DNA of 14,634 nucleotides from an uncultured Clostridia bacterium (GTDB lineage Bacteria; Bacillota; Clostridia; UMGS1883). Both the position numbers and the translations under genes were made by a program. The notes beneath the pieces were generated by a model. It made no database searches, was not told the origin of the DNA, and worked only from the letters and a program-made list of their open reading frames with translations. The stretch's first letter is position 1. Each line of letters starts with the position of its first letter. Below are positions 8,622 to 14,634 of the stretch, piece after piece. The stretch lies in contig CAKSNY010000041.1 in assembly GCA_934476455.1 (NCBI GenBank), positions 1-14,634 on the forward strand, given 5' to 3'.

Positions 8622-8622
8622 C

Positions 8623-8629
8623 GGAGGTG
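8623..8629 (+). promoter_or_regulatory. Ribosome binding site of the 1951-residue surface protein
   Basis: GGAGGTG begins 2 bases after the preceding stop codon. Its GGAGG core ends 6 bases before the ATG at 8634. This near-consensus site fixes the start, and a clear signal peptide follows. Confidence 0.85.
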
Positions 8630-8633
8630 TGAT

Positions 8634-11600
8634 ATGAAAAAGCTGATTGCGCTGATTGTTGCTGTATGTATGCTGCCCGTAACGGGTGCTATGGCAGATG
8701 ATACGCCGCAATTAAAATTATTGACAGACACCTGGTACACCTACGGTACGGATGATTTTGAAAACCTCGATATAAACGAAGGTGATACACTGTGGGATGT
8801 TGACGGCTGGACACCGCAGGCGAAACCAAAAAATAAAACAATGGATTCAACCCTGCAAAAGGACCCGCTTGATGCGGAAAATAAGGTTATGCGTATCAAG
8901 CGTACCGCAAAAAACACAAGTGCCAACGAGCGTATTTATAAGAGCTTTAATCACGAAGGACAGGTGATTAAGGCAACAGGGGATATAAGGGTTGGGTTTA
9001 GGTTTTTGGAAGATGACGCTTTGAACAAAAATCTTGCGTTCTCGCTTAAAACAAGCTCTTCCTCCGGCGATTACGGCGGCGGCGCCCCGGGCGACAGGCT
9101 GGTGTATCTGTATTTCGGCGGCGGCAAGGTCAGAGAGGACAGCGGAAATATTGTAGCGTCGTACGTGCAGAACGGAAGCTGGATAAGTGTCGATATTATC
9201 CTGAACACAAATCTTAAGAAATTCGATTTGTATATAAACGGAAACAAGGCAAACGGAGCGCCTCTGACATTTTTTAAAACAGATTCGGAGCCTATGGATA
9301 TATCAAGAATTTGCTTTAATATAGACAGGTCGATAGATGTTCTTACAACAAAGTATATTGATGACATAAATATATGCCTTCAGACACCGCCTCCTGAAAA
9401 TAAGCAGCTTAAAACCCTTGGCGACACATGGTACGATTGGGATACGGATGTTTTTGATGACATGGCGCTTACAGTGCCGACAGAGGATTCAATTTGGGGA
9501 ACAGACGGATGGACGCCGCAGTCACGCCCCAATCCCAGAACAATGGACGCAAAGCTTTGGAAAGACCCGAAGGACGCTTCAAATATGGTTATGCAGCTGC
9601 AGCGCACTTCAAAAAATACAAGTGCAAATGAGCGTATATACAAAAGCTTTGAAAGAAACAAAAAAGTAATAAAAGCAACAGGTGATGTTAAGGCAAGTTT
9701 TCGCTTCCTTGAAACAGACGGTGCCGAAAAAAATCTTGCGTTCTCGCTTAAAACAAGTTCTTCCTCCGGCGATTACGGCGGCGGTGCACCGGGCGACAGG
9801 CTGGTGTATCTGTATTTCGGCGGCGGTAAGGTCAGAGAGGACAGCGGTACACAGATAGCTTCATATCCGCAAAACGATGAGTGGGTAAAGGTTGATGTTA
9901 TTTTAAACACGGAGCTTCGGCAGTTTGACATATACATAAACGGAAGCAAGGCAAATGATGCTGCAAGGACCTTTTTCAAAACGGATTCGGAGCCTATGGA
10001 TATATCAAGAATTTGCTTTAATATAGACAGGGGAATAGATGTACTTACAACGAAATACATAGATGATATTAAGCTTTCTCTTTTAACAAAGCCGGAGGAC
10101 GAAACACCACCGGACGAAGACGAAAAGACAAGCTTTTTACCCGGGCAGCACGTGTATGATTTTATGGATTTTGAAAAGGCTACAGGCAAGGACTTGGGAA
10201 AATCCGTTGAAGGATGGGACAACTGGACATTGTCGACGATTCTTGTTGAGCCAACGCTTGCCTCAACAATTATTATAGATCCCGATGACCTTACAGGGAA
10301 TTCCTATAAGGAAAGAAACAAGCTGCTTCAGCTTCACAGATTGGAAAAAAACACAACAACCAATGAACATGCGTGGTACATTTTAAAGGACGGACTGTAT
10401 ACAAGAAAGCTGACAGGAAAGATTAACCTTACGTTTAGGGTAAAACCGGTTAATTTCCCGAGCGGGTCGTTTAATTTCGGATTGCGAAATTCTTACTCAA
10501 ACAGTGTACAGCTTGGTGAATATATGTTCAGAATAGATGTAAATTCTTCAGGGGATATTTACTACGCTACGGAAAACGGTGATATGAAGCTTGCTGAAAA
10601 GGCTTTCCCAACCTCCGGATGGTCTGACGTCAGGCTTGAGGTCGACACAGAACAGCGTGCGGGATGGCTGTATGTAAACGGTGAGAAAATAGGCACCGAT
10701 CCGCTTAGGTATTACGTTCTCGGAACAGAGGACAAGTGGAATCACATTTCGATAGTACAGTTTGATATAAACAGATTCAGCAAAGACCAAAATAAAATTT
10801 ACTTTGACGATATAGCAGTATGGAAAGACTGCGCGCCGGAGGTGAAGGGTGCGTCGGATGAGCTCGCATGGGAAAATATAAGTACAGACAGCATAGATGG
10901 TGTGCGGCACAATTTGTCGCTGCCGGAGTCAATAGGTGAAGATTTTCGCATAACATGGAGCAGCAGCGATGAAAATGCAATTAAATCAGACGGAACGGTT
11001 ATATGCCGCTCATATACGCAGAAAGTTACGCTTACTGCTGATATTGTGTATGATGACGGCGCAGAAGTTTATCAAAACGCCCACACAAAAAAGAAGTTTG
11101 ATATTACGGTTTTACCGCAAATGGATGTCGATAAAGCAAAGCTTGTACAAGATATTGCAAATATTTATCTCACAGCGGACAAATTTACGGATGAGCCGGT
11201 TTCTGCAATAACGAAAGACCTTAAATTGCCGACCGACGGTCCCGACGGTGCCGTAATAGAGTGGAGCACGGGCGGCTCGCCTTACATAACGGACAGCGGT
11301 GTTGTTACCCGCCCGGATTATTCGCAGGGTAACGCTGAAGTTTCACTTAAGGCAACTGTCAGTATAGATGACGGGAACGGAACAATTGTGCAGGCAGAAA
11401 AGGAATTTTTACTTACGGTTAAAAGGCAGCTGTCTGACGAAGAGAAGGTTGCCGCTGCGAAAGATGCCGTGGTTTGGGAAAATATGAGTTACGAATCGCA
11501 GGACGAGCCTGTAACGCAAAACCTTGTGCTTCCGACAAAAGGGCTGTACGATGTGGATATCACGTGGCAATCGAGCGATCAGCGCGTTATGACCCCGGGC

Positions 11601-14489
11601 GGCGTACTTAAGAGAAGAGAGGAAGACAAAGCGGTAACCCTGACAGCAGCATTTTTATTGGGAACCGCAGCCGATACGAAAAACTTTGATTTTGTTGTAA
11701 AAATATCGCCCGAAGCAATGGCGCAGATTGAAGCAAACGATATAATTATTCAAAATGCGGATGCCGTAACCGATAATTTTACACTGCCGCTTACGGGAAG
11801 TCACTATGGCTTGACGATTAAATGGTCATCATCAAATACGGCATATGCGAAGGTGAAAAACGGCGGAAGCATAATTATTACACGTCCGGAATATGCGGAC
11901 GGAGATAAGAATATAACCCTTACGGCAAAATTTCTTGTAGAGGGCGGCTCTGTTCTGATAAATTTCCCCATTACGGTTAAGGCGCTTTTATCGGACACAG
12001 ATATGGTTCAAAGCGTTTACGATGCTCTTACATGGGAAAGTATAAGCCTTGATACATACGACAATGTGTTTAGAAACCTGTCATTGCTTACTGATTTCGG
12101 CAATGGTGTAAAATGTGTGTGGAGCAGCAGCAATGAAAATGTTTTACTGCCTACAGGTGAGGTTATAAATCCGAATGTGGGAGAAAGTGATTGCAGCATT
12201 ACTCTGAAAGCGTGTATTCAAAAGAATAATACATATTTGGAAAAGGTTTTTGATAACATAACAGTGAAGGCATTTTCATCCGACGAAGAGAAGATGAAAA
12301 AAGCCGCCGCAACGCTTATTTTCAGTGCATTTCATGATGAAGCGATAGATAATGTAACGAAAGATATTTCACTTCCGACGGTATGGAAATACGCAACAAC
12401 AATATCGTGGAGCAGCAGCGGAGACGGCGCGGCGGTTATAAATTCGTCAACGGGGTCAAGCGCCAAGGTTTGCAGAGCAGACTTCGGAAAGGGCGATAAA
12501 ACCGCACAGCTGAAAGCAATAATTACAGACGGTAAAATTTCAAAAGAAAAAACATTTTATATTACCGTTAAAGAAGCGGCGGAATACAGCAATCTGTTTG
12601 TTCACGATTACGAATGGGCAGATGTCGGAACATATGAGTTTAAAAAAGAAAACGACTCTAATGAGTGGAGCTTCCCCGATACAACCAATGTGGATATGCT
12701 TATAGAAACGGACCCTCTTGACAGCAGCAACCAGGTATTTATGATGCGCAGACGTGCCGGCTTGTCACCGACAGGCAACGGACAGATGTACTTCAGAAGT
12801 GAAAAGGGGCAGCTCGGAGAGCTCACCATGAGCGGAAGATTCTTTATGAATGATGTGTGCAGCACATATTTGTATGCGGAAGGACTTACGGGAACAGGCT
12901 CGCAGATACAAATATATTTTAATACGGACGGCACAGTAAAGTTTGTAGGTGCGCTTGACGAGGAAACACAATCTGTTACGGTAACGAAAGAGCCATATTA
13001 TACAAGGGGAAAATGGGTGAATTTCCGTGTTGAAATGAATACAGAATCGCAGAAATACCACGTGTTTATTATAAATGATGACGGCACCGAGGTTTGTATC
13101 ACCGCAAACGGGAGGCTTGTCAATGAACAAAGCGGAACAGATTTTGACTCGACAAAGGGAATAGGCTTTATTTACACATTTGATAAAACGCGGACACGCG
13201 ATATAAAGGGATACCGTTTCACCCTTGAAGGCTCGGCAGTTTCGGAAGACAGTATTGTTTGTGTTGATAACATGCGCATTGACTATAGGGAATCTCACAG
13301 TGAAACACTGACAGAAGCTGCAATAAATTTTGAAAAGGAGCTTTTGGGGAAAACGGATCTTGCAAATGTAACGCAAGACATTGCTTTTCCGACCCCGAGT
13401 ATGGGAGAAACTATAAAAATAAGCTCAAGCAATCCCAAGGCTTTGGATAAAAACGGAAAAGTAACGCCCGGAGAGCAGGATGAGAAGGTTATATTAACCG
13501 TAGAATTTTTATACGATGACAGAACGCTTGTCAAAACGTATGAGGTTACGGTAAAAAGCCTGTCAGCGGCTATAAAAACGGATGCGGATGCGGTAGCCGC
13601 CGACCTTAAATATGCTGTTGATATGCTTAACAGTATCAATTTAAACAGTGTTACGGAAAATTTACCTTTTGTTCAAGGCAGATACGGCTCTGTAATAAGC
13701 TACGTAAGCGATAATGAACAGATAATAGCCGCAGACGGCAGTGTGACGCGCCCGAAAGGTGATACACCGGTTACTGTTACGATTACAGCGGAAAAAAATT
13801 CGGAAAGGTTAAGTCAGTCGGTAACTGTGATTGTAAAGGGCAGCGGGAATAACGCCGCAACACCTCCGTCAGGCGGGTCTTCATCCATTGTTTATATTCC
13901 GTCAGCCGGTAAGGGCAGCGAAACGGGCAATAATTCCTCTGTGGAAGGCACAATGCCGTTTACCGATGTTTCAAAAGATCACTGGGCATATGAATACATA
14001 CTTAATTTATACAGAGAAGGATGTATTAACGGAAAGACGCGAACTTTATTTTCACCGGAGGAGCCTGTGCTCAGAGAAGAATTTGTTAAGATGGTCTGTG
14101 AATTTTTCAATCTGAAAAACAGCTCGCAGGACGTATCATTTACAGATGTTGACAAGACGGCGTGGTACTATAAATATATTTGCAGCGCTAAATATTTCGG
14201 AATAAGTAACGGAATTGGTGACGGAAGCTTCGGCATAGGAGAAATCATTACCAGACAGGATGCAGCAACAATTATATACAGAATTGCAATGTTGCGGCAG
14301 CTTGAGCTGAAAAAAGCACATTCAACCGTGAAATTTTCGGATTCGTCAGAAATAAGCGACTATGCAAAAGAGGCGATCAGCGTACTTTCCTCTGCTGATA
14401 TTTTGGCAGGAAATACAAACGGATGCTTCGAGCCGAATGTTGCTGCAACGCGCGCACAAGCAGCAAAAATTTTAAATTCATTCAGATAA
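8634..14489 (+). CDS. Giant SLH-anchored surface protein with four ConA-like modules and eight aBig repeats
   Basis: The protein has 1951 residues. Residues 1-21 are a signal peptide (A-M-A cleavage). ConA/LamG-like modules lie at 27-258, 259-500, 501-~738 and ~1315-1553; they share D-P-x-D...N-x-V-M...R, a T-G-x-I-x-x-x-F-R-F segment and a closing Y-I-D-D-I or equivalent. Degenerate Ig-like repeats (atrophied Big_2 type) lie at ~741-828, 829-931, 932-1025, 1026-1117, 1118-1213, 1214-1314, 1555-1642 and 1643-1735; most carry I-x-W-S-S-S and end with a V-T-V-K-like strand. A Gly/Ser/Pro-rich linker (1736-1773) leads to three SLH repeats (1774-1951). No catalytic motif is visible. Inferred role: a wall-anchored stalk presenting carbohydrate-binding modules outward, working with the co-operonic pectate lyase. 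The modules could instead bind another protein or a host glycan. The organisation and order of domains are clear; the ligand is not. Confidence 0.82.
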   Translation: MKKLIALIVAVCMLPVTGAMADDTPQLKLLTDTWYTYGTDDFENLDINEGDTLWDVDGWTPQAKPKNKTMDSTLQKDPLDAENKVMRIKRTAKNTSANERIYKSFNHEGQVIKATGDIRVGFRFLEDDALNKNLAFSLKTSSSSGDYGGGAPGDRLVYLYFGGGKVREDSGNIVASYVQNGSWISVDIILNTNLKKFDLYINGNKANGAPLTFFKTDSEPMDISRICFNIDRSIDVLTTKYIDDINICLQTPPPENKQLKTLGDTWYDWDTDVFDDMALTVPTEDSIWGTDGWTPQSRPNPRTMDAKLWKDPKDASNMVMQLQRTSKNTSANERIYKSFERNKKVIKATGDVKASFRFLETDGAEKNLAFSLKTSSSSGDYGGGAPGDRLVYLYFGGGKVREDSGTQIASYPQNDEWVKVDVILNTELRQFDIYINGSKANDAARTFFKTDSEPMDISRICFNIDRGIDVLTTKYIDDIKLSLLTKPEDETPPDEDEKTSFLPGQHVYDFMDFEKATGKDLGKSVEGWDNWTLSTILVEPTLASTIIIDPDDLTGNSYKERNKLLQLHRLEKNTTTNEHAWYILKDGLYTRKLTGKINLTFRVKPVNFPSGSFNFGLRNSYSNSVQLGEYMFRIDVNSSGDIYYATENGDMKLAEKAFPTSGWSDVRLEVDTEQRAGWLYVNGEKIGTDPLRYYVLGTEDKWNHISIVQFDINRFSKDQNKIYFDDIAVWKDCAPEVKGASDELAWENISTDSIDGVRHNLSLPESIGEDFRITWSSSDENAIKSDGTVICRSYTQKVTLTADIVYDDGAEVYQNAHTKKKFDITVLPQMDVDKAKLVQDIANIYLTADKFTDEPVSAITKDLKLPTDGPDGAVIEWSTGGSPYITDSGVVTRPDYSQGNAEVSLKATVSIDDGNGTIVQAEKEFLLTVKRQLSDEEKVAAAKDAVVWENMSYESQDEPVTQNLVLPTKGLYDVDITWQSSDQRVMTPGGVLKRREEDKAVTLTAAFLLGTAADTKNFDFVVKISPEAMAQIEANDIIIQNADAVTDNFTLPLTGSHYGLTIKWSSSNTAYAKVKNGGSIIITRPEYADGDKNITLTAKFLVEGGSVLINFPITVKALLSDTDMVQSVYDALTWESISLDTYDNVFRNLSLLTDFGNGVKCVWSSSNENVLLPTGEVINPNVGESDCSITLKACIQKNNTYLEKVFDNITVKAFSSDEEKMKKAAATLIFSAFHDEAIDNVTKDISLPTVWKYATTISWSSSGDGAAVINSSTGSSAKVCRADFGKGDKTAQLKAIITDGKISKEKTFYITVKEAAEYSNLFVHDYEWADVGTYEFKKENDSNEWSFPDTTNVDMLIETDPLDSSNQVFMMRRRAGLSPTGNGQMYFRSEKGQLGELTMSGRFFMNDVCSTYLYAEGLTGTGSQIQIYFNTDGTVKFVGALDEETQSVTVTKEPYYTRGKWVNFRVEMNTESQKYHVFIINDDGTEVCITANGRLVNEQSGTDFDSTKGIGFIYTFDKTRTRDIKGYRFTLEGSAVSEDSIVCVDNMRIDYRESHSETLTEAAINFEKELLGKTDLANVTQDIAFPTPSMGETIKISSSNPKALDKNGKVTPGEQDEKVILTVEFLYDDRTLVKTYEVTVKSLSAAIKTDADAVAADLKYAVDMLNSINLNSVTENLPFVQGRYGSVISYVSDNEQIIAADGSVTRPKGDTPVTVTITAEKNSERLSQSVTVIVKGSGNNAATPPSGGSSSIVYIPSAGKGSETGNNSSVEGTMPFTDVSKDHWAYEYILNLYREGCINGKTRTLFSPEEPVLREEFVKMVCEFFNLKNSSQDVSFTDVDKTAWYYKYICSAKYFGISNGIGDGSFGIGEIITRQDAATIIYRIAMLRQLELKKAHSTVKFSDSSEISDYAKEAISVLSSADILAGNTNGCFEPNVAATRAQAAKILNSFR
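8712..9407 (+). repeat. Tandem ConA-like module, copy 1
   Basis: This is the first of two tandem modules (residues 27-258). Both start with L-K-x-L-x-D-T-W and share long identical protein segments, including S-S-S-S-G-D-Y-G-G-G-A-P-G-D-R and D-S-E-P-M-D-I-S-R-I. DNA identity is uneven. Positions 9027-9145 match 9729-9847 with four differences in 119 bases, all synonymous. Positions 9282-9329 match 9984-10031 without a difference. Both patches have a 702-base offset. Confidence 0.92.
9408..10133 (+). repeat. Tandem ConA-like module, copy 2
   Basis: This is the second module (residues 259-500), including an acidic, proline-containing linker at its end (around E-T-P-P-D-E-D-E). It carries a small insertion near the start relative to copy 1, so the module starts are 696 bases apart while the conserved patches are 702 apart. 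Outside the two near-identical patches the copies are clearly diverged in DNA. Confidence 0.92.
10134..10850 (+). other. Third, diverged ConA-like module
   Basis: Residues 501-~739 repeat the layout of the first two modules at much lower identity: a D-F-E-x-A start, N-K-L-L-Q-L-H-R-L-E-K-N-T-T, L-T-G-K-I-N-L-T-F-R, L-Y-V-N-G, and a final Y-F-D-D-I. It lacks the Gly-rich G-G-G-A-P-G-D-R loop of copies 1 and 2, so its ligand surface probably differs. Confidence 0.75.
10851..12575 (+). repeat. Array of six degenerate Ig-like (aBig-type) repeats
   Basis: Six units of about 90-100 residues follow one another (residues ~741-1314). Each has a helical lead-in (for example D-E-E-K-V-A-A-A-K-D-A), a L-x-L-P strand, I-x-W-S-S-S or a variant (I-E-W-S-T-G, I-T-W-Q-S-S), a G-x-V-x-R-P-like turn and a closing V-K strand. 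The W-S-S-S coding DNA recurs as TGGAGCAGCAGC at 10956, 12120 and 12408. These domains normally act as rigid spacers. Confidence 0.78.
12576..13295 (+). other. Fourth ConA-like module, inserted between Ig-like repeats
   Basis: Residues ~1315-1554 resemble the N-terminal modules: E-T-D-P-L-D-S-S-N-Q-V-F-M-M-R-R-R matches the D-P-L-D-A-E-N-K-V-M-R-I-K-R stretch of copy 1, and the module closes with V-C-V-D-N-M-R-I-D-Y. It is placed between the sixth and seventh Ig-like repeats, separate from the N-terminal cluster. Confidence 0.75.
13296..13838 (+). repeat. Two further degenerate Ig-like repeats before the SLH linker
   Basis: Residues ~1555-1642 and 1643-1735 keep the aBig layout, but the W-S-S-S core has decayed to I-K-I-S-S-S and I-S-Y-V-S-D. 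Each still has a G-x-V-T turn and a closing V-T-V-K or V-I-V-K strand. They sit next to the flexible linker and the wall anchor. Confidence 0.7.
13953..14486 (+). other. C-terminal SLH triplet (cell-wall anchor)
   Basis: Three SLH repeats occupy residues 1774-1951. SLH1 has F-T-D-V-S-K-D-H-W-A-Y and L-R-E-E, SLH2 has F-T-D-V-D-K-T-A-W-Y and T-R-Q-D, and SLH3 has F-S-D-S-S-E-I-S and T-R-A-Q. The T-R-A-E position that normally contacts pyruvylated wall polymer is present in altered form in each repeat. The protein ends 2 residues after the last SLH core. Confidence 0.88.
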
Positions 14490-14498
14490 CAACAGTGT

Positions 14499-14536
14499 TA
14501 TGCGGGGATGTAAAATTTTTTTTATATCCCCGCATA
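14499..14536 (+). terminator. Strong hairpin after the operon, terminator-like without a 3' T tract
   Basis: TATGCGGGGAT (14499-14509) pairs perfectly with ATCCCCGCATA (14526-14536). The stem can extend inward through a G-T wobble, one T-A and four A-T pairs to leave a TTTT loop, about 17 pairs in all. It starts 9 bases after the stop codon. The sequence downstream (TTACCGAATTATTT) has no uninterrupted T run, so it may act as a weak terminator, an attenuator or a 3'-end stabiliser between this operon and the next gene. Confidence 0.6.
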
Positions 14537-14560
14537 TTACCGAATTATTTAATAAGCAGA

Positions 14561-14567
14561 AAAGGAG
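14561..14567 (+). promoter_or_regulatory. Ribosome binding site of the truncated last gene
   Basis: AAAGGAG lies 10 bases before the ATG at 14578 and supports that start. No convincing promoter is visible between the hairpin and this site. Confidence 0.65.
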
Positions 14568-14577
14568 CTGTAGCTGT

Positions 14578-14634
14578 ATGCTGTTTAAGGCAGTGTCACT
14601 AAACGGAACATGGGAAATGAAATACACGGAGGAG
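14578..14634 (+). CDS. Start of a gene cut by the window edge, possibly a GH2-type glycosidase
   Basis: Nineteen codons are visible, open to the window end, with a good ribosome binding site. The N-terminus has no signal peptide. It contains S-L-N-G-T-W-E-M, resembling the L-N-G-x-W-x-F motif at the start of the jelly-roll domain of glycoside hydrolase family 2 enzymes (beta-galactosidases, beta-glucuronidases, beta-mannosidases). The pectin-degrading neighbourhood makes a cytoplasmic glycosidase reasonable, but 19 residues cannot establish the family. Confidence 0.4.
   Translation, partial: MLFKAVSLNGTWEMKYTEE

Noticed and set aside
8712..10133. Tandem duplication read as a mobile element or CRISPR-like array
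   Set aside because: The repeats are in frame within one gene, have no inverted ends, spacers or transposase, and correspond to protein modules.
12765..13376. Antisense reading frame of 203 codons inside the surface-protein gene
   Set aside because: It is opposite the well-supported fourth ConA-like module, and its translation resembles no protein family I know.

Overview
The window reads as a stretch of chromosome from a Gram-positive anaerobe, probably a gut or rumen clostridial (Firmicutes) pectin degrader. The evidence is two secreted proteins with S-layer homology (SLH) anchors, strong AGGAGG-type ribosome binding sites, moderate GC (about 40-45% by eye), bacterial Ig-like and BspA-type modules, and a cluster of pectin-active enzymes. 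Monoglobus-like bacteria, which carry many SLH-anchored pectin enzymes, are a plausible comparison, but that is inference. Every gene lies on the + strand and intergenic gaps are very short. There is no RNA gene, mobile element or CRISPR array that I can support.

Layout: (1) 3-1484, the 3' part of a secreted protein with a BspA-type leucine-rich segment followed by a DUF4886/SGNH-like hydrolase domain, closed by a terminator hairpin at 1500-1532. (2) 1577-2605, a cytoplasmic GH105 unsaturated glucuronyl/galacturonyl hydrolase. (3) 2647-5931, a secreted 1094-residue protein whose core is a family 2 pectate lyase (PL2), preceded by a LamG/ConA-like module and two Ig-like modules and followed by a Big_2 domain. 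(4) 5934-8621, an 895-residue protein with N-terminal SLH repeats and about 680 residues of unassigned, beta-rich sequence. (5) 8634-14489, a 1951-residue surface protein with four ConA-like modules (the first two a tandem duplication), eight degenerate Ig-like (aBig-type) repeats and C-terminal SLH repeats. (6) A hairpin at 14499-14536, then the first 19 codons of another gene (14578-14634), possibly a GH2-type glycosidase.

Genes 2 to 5 are spaced 41, 2 and 12 bases apart and should form one operon. The likely division of labour: the secreted PL2 lyase cuts polygalacturonate by beta-elimination; the two SLH proteins hold, display or capture polysaccharide at the cell wall; unsaturated oligomers are imported by transporters that are not in this window; and the cytoplasmic GH105 removes the unsaturated uronate from their non-reducing ends. 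The flanking SGNH-type hydrolase and the GH2-like start fit side-group and backbone trimming. The most unusual parts are the multi-domain Gram-positive PL2 and the non-catalytic 1951-residue SLH tower, whose duplicated modules carry patches of near-identical DNA.
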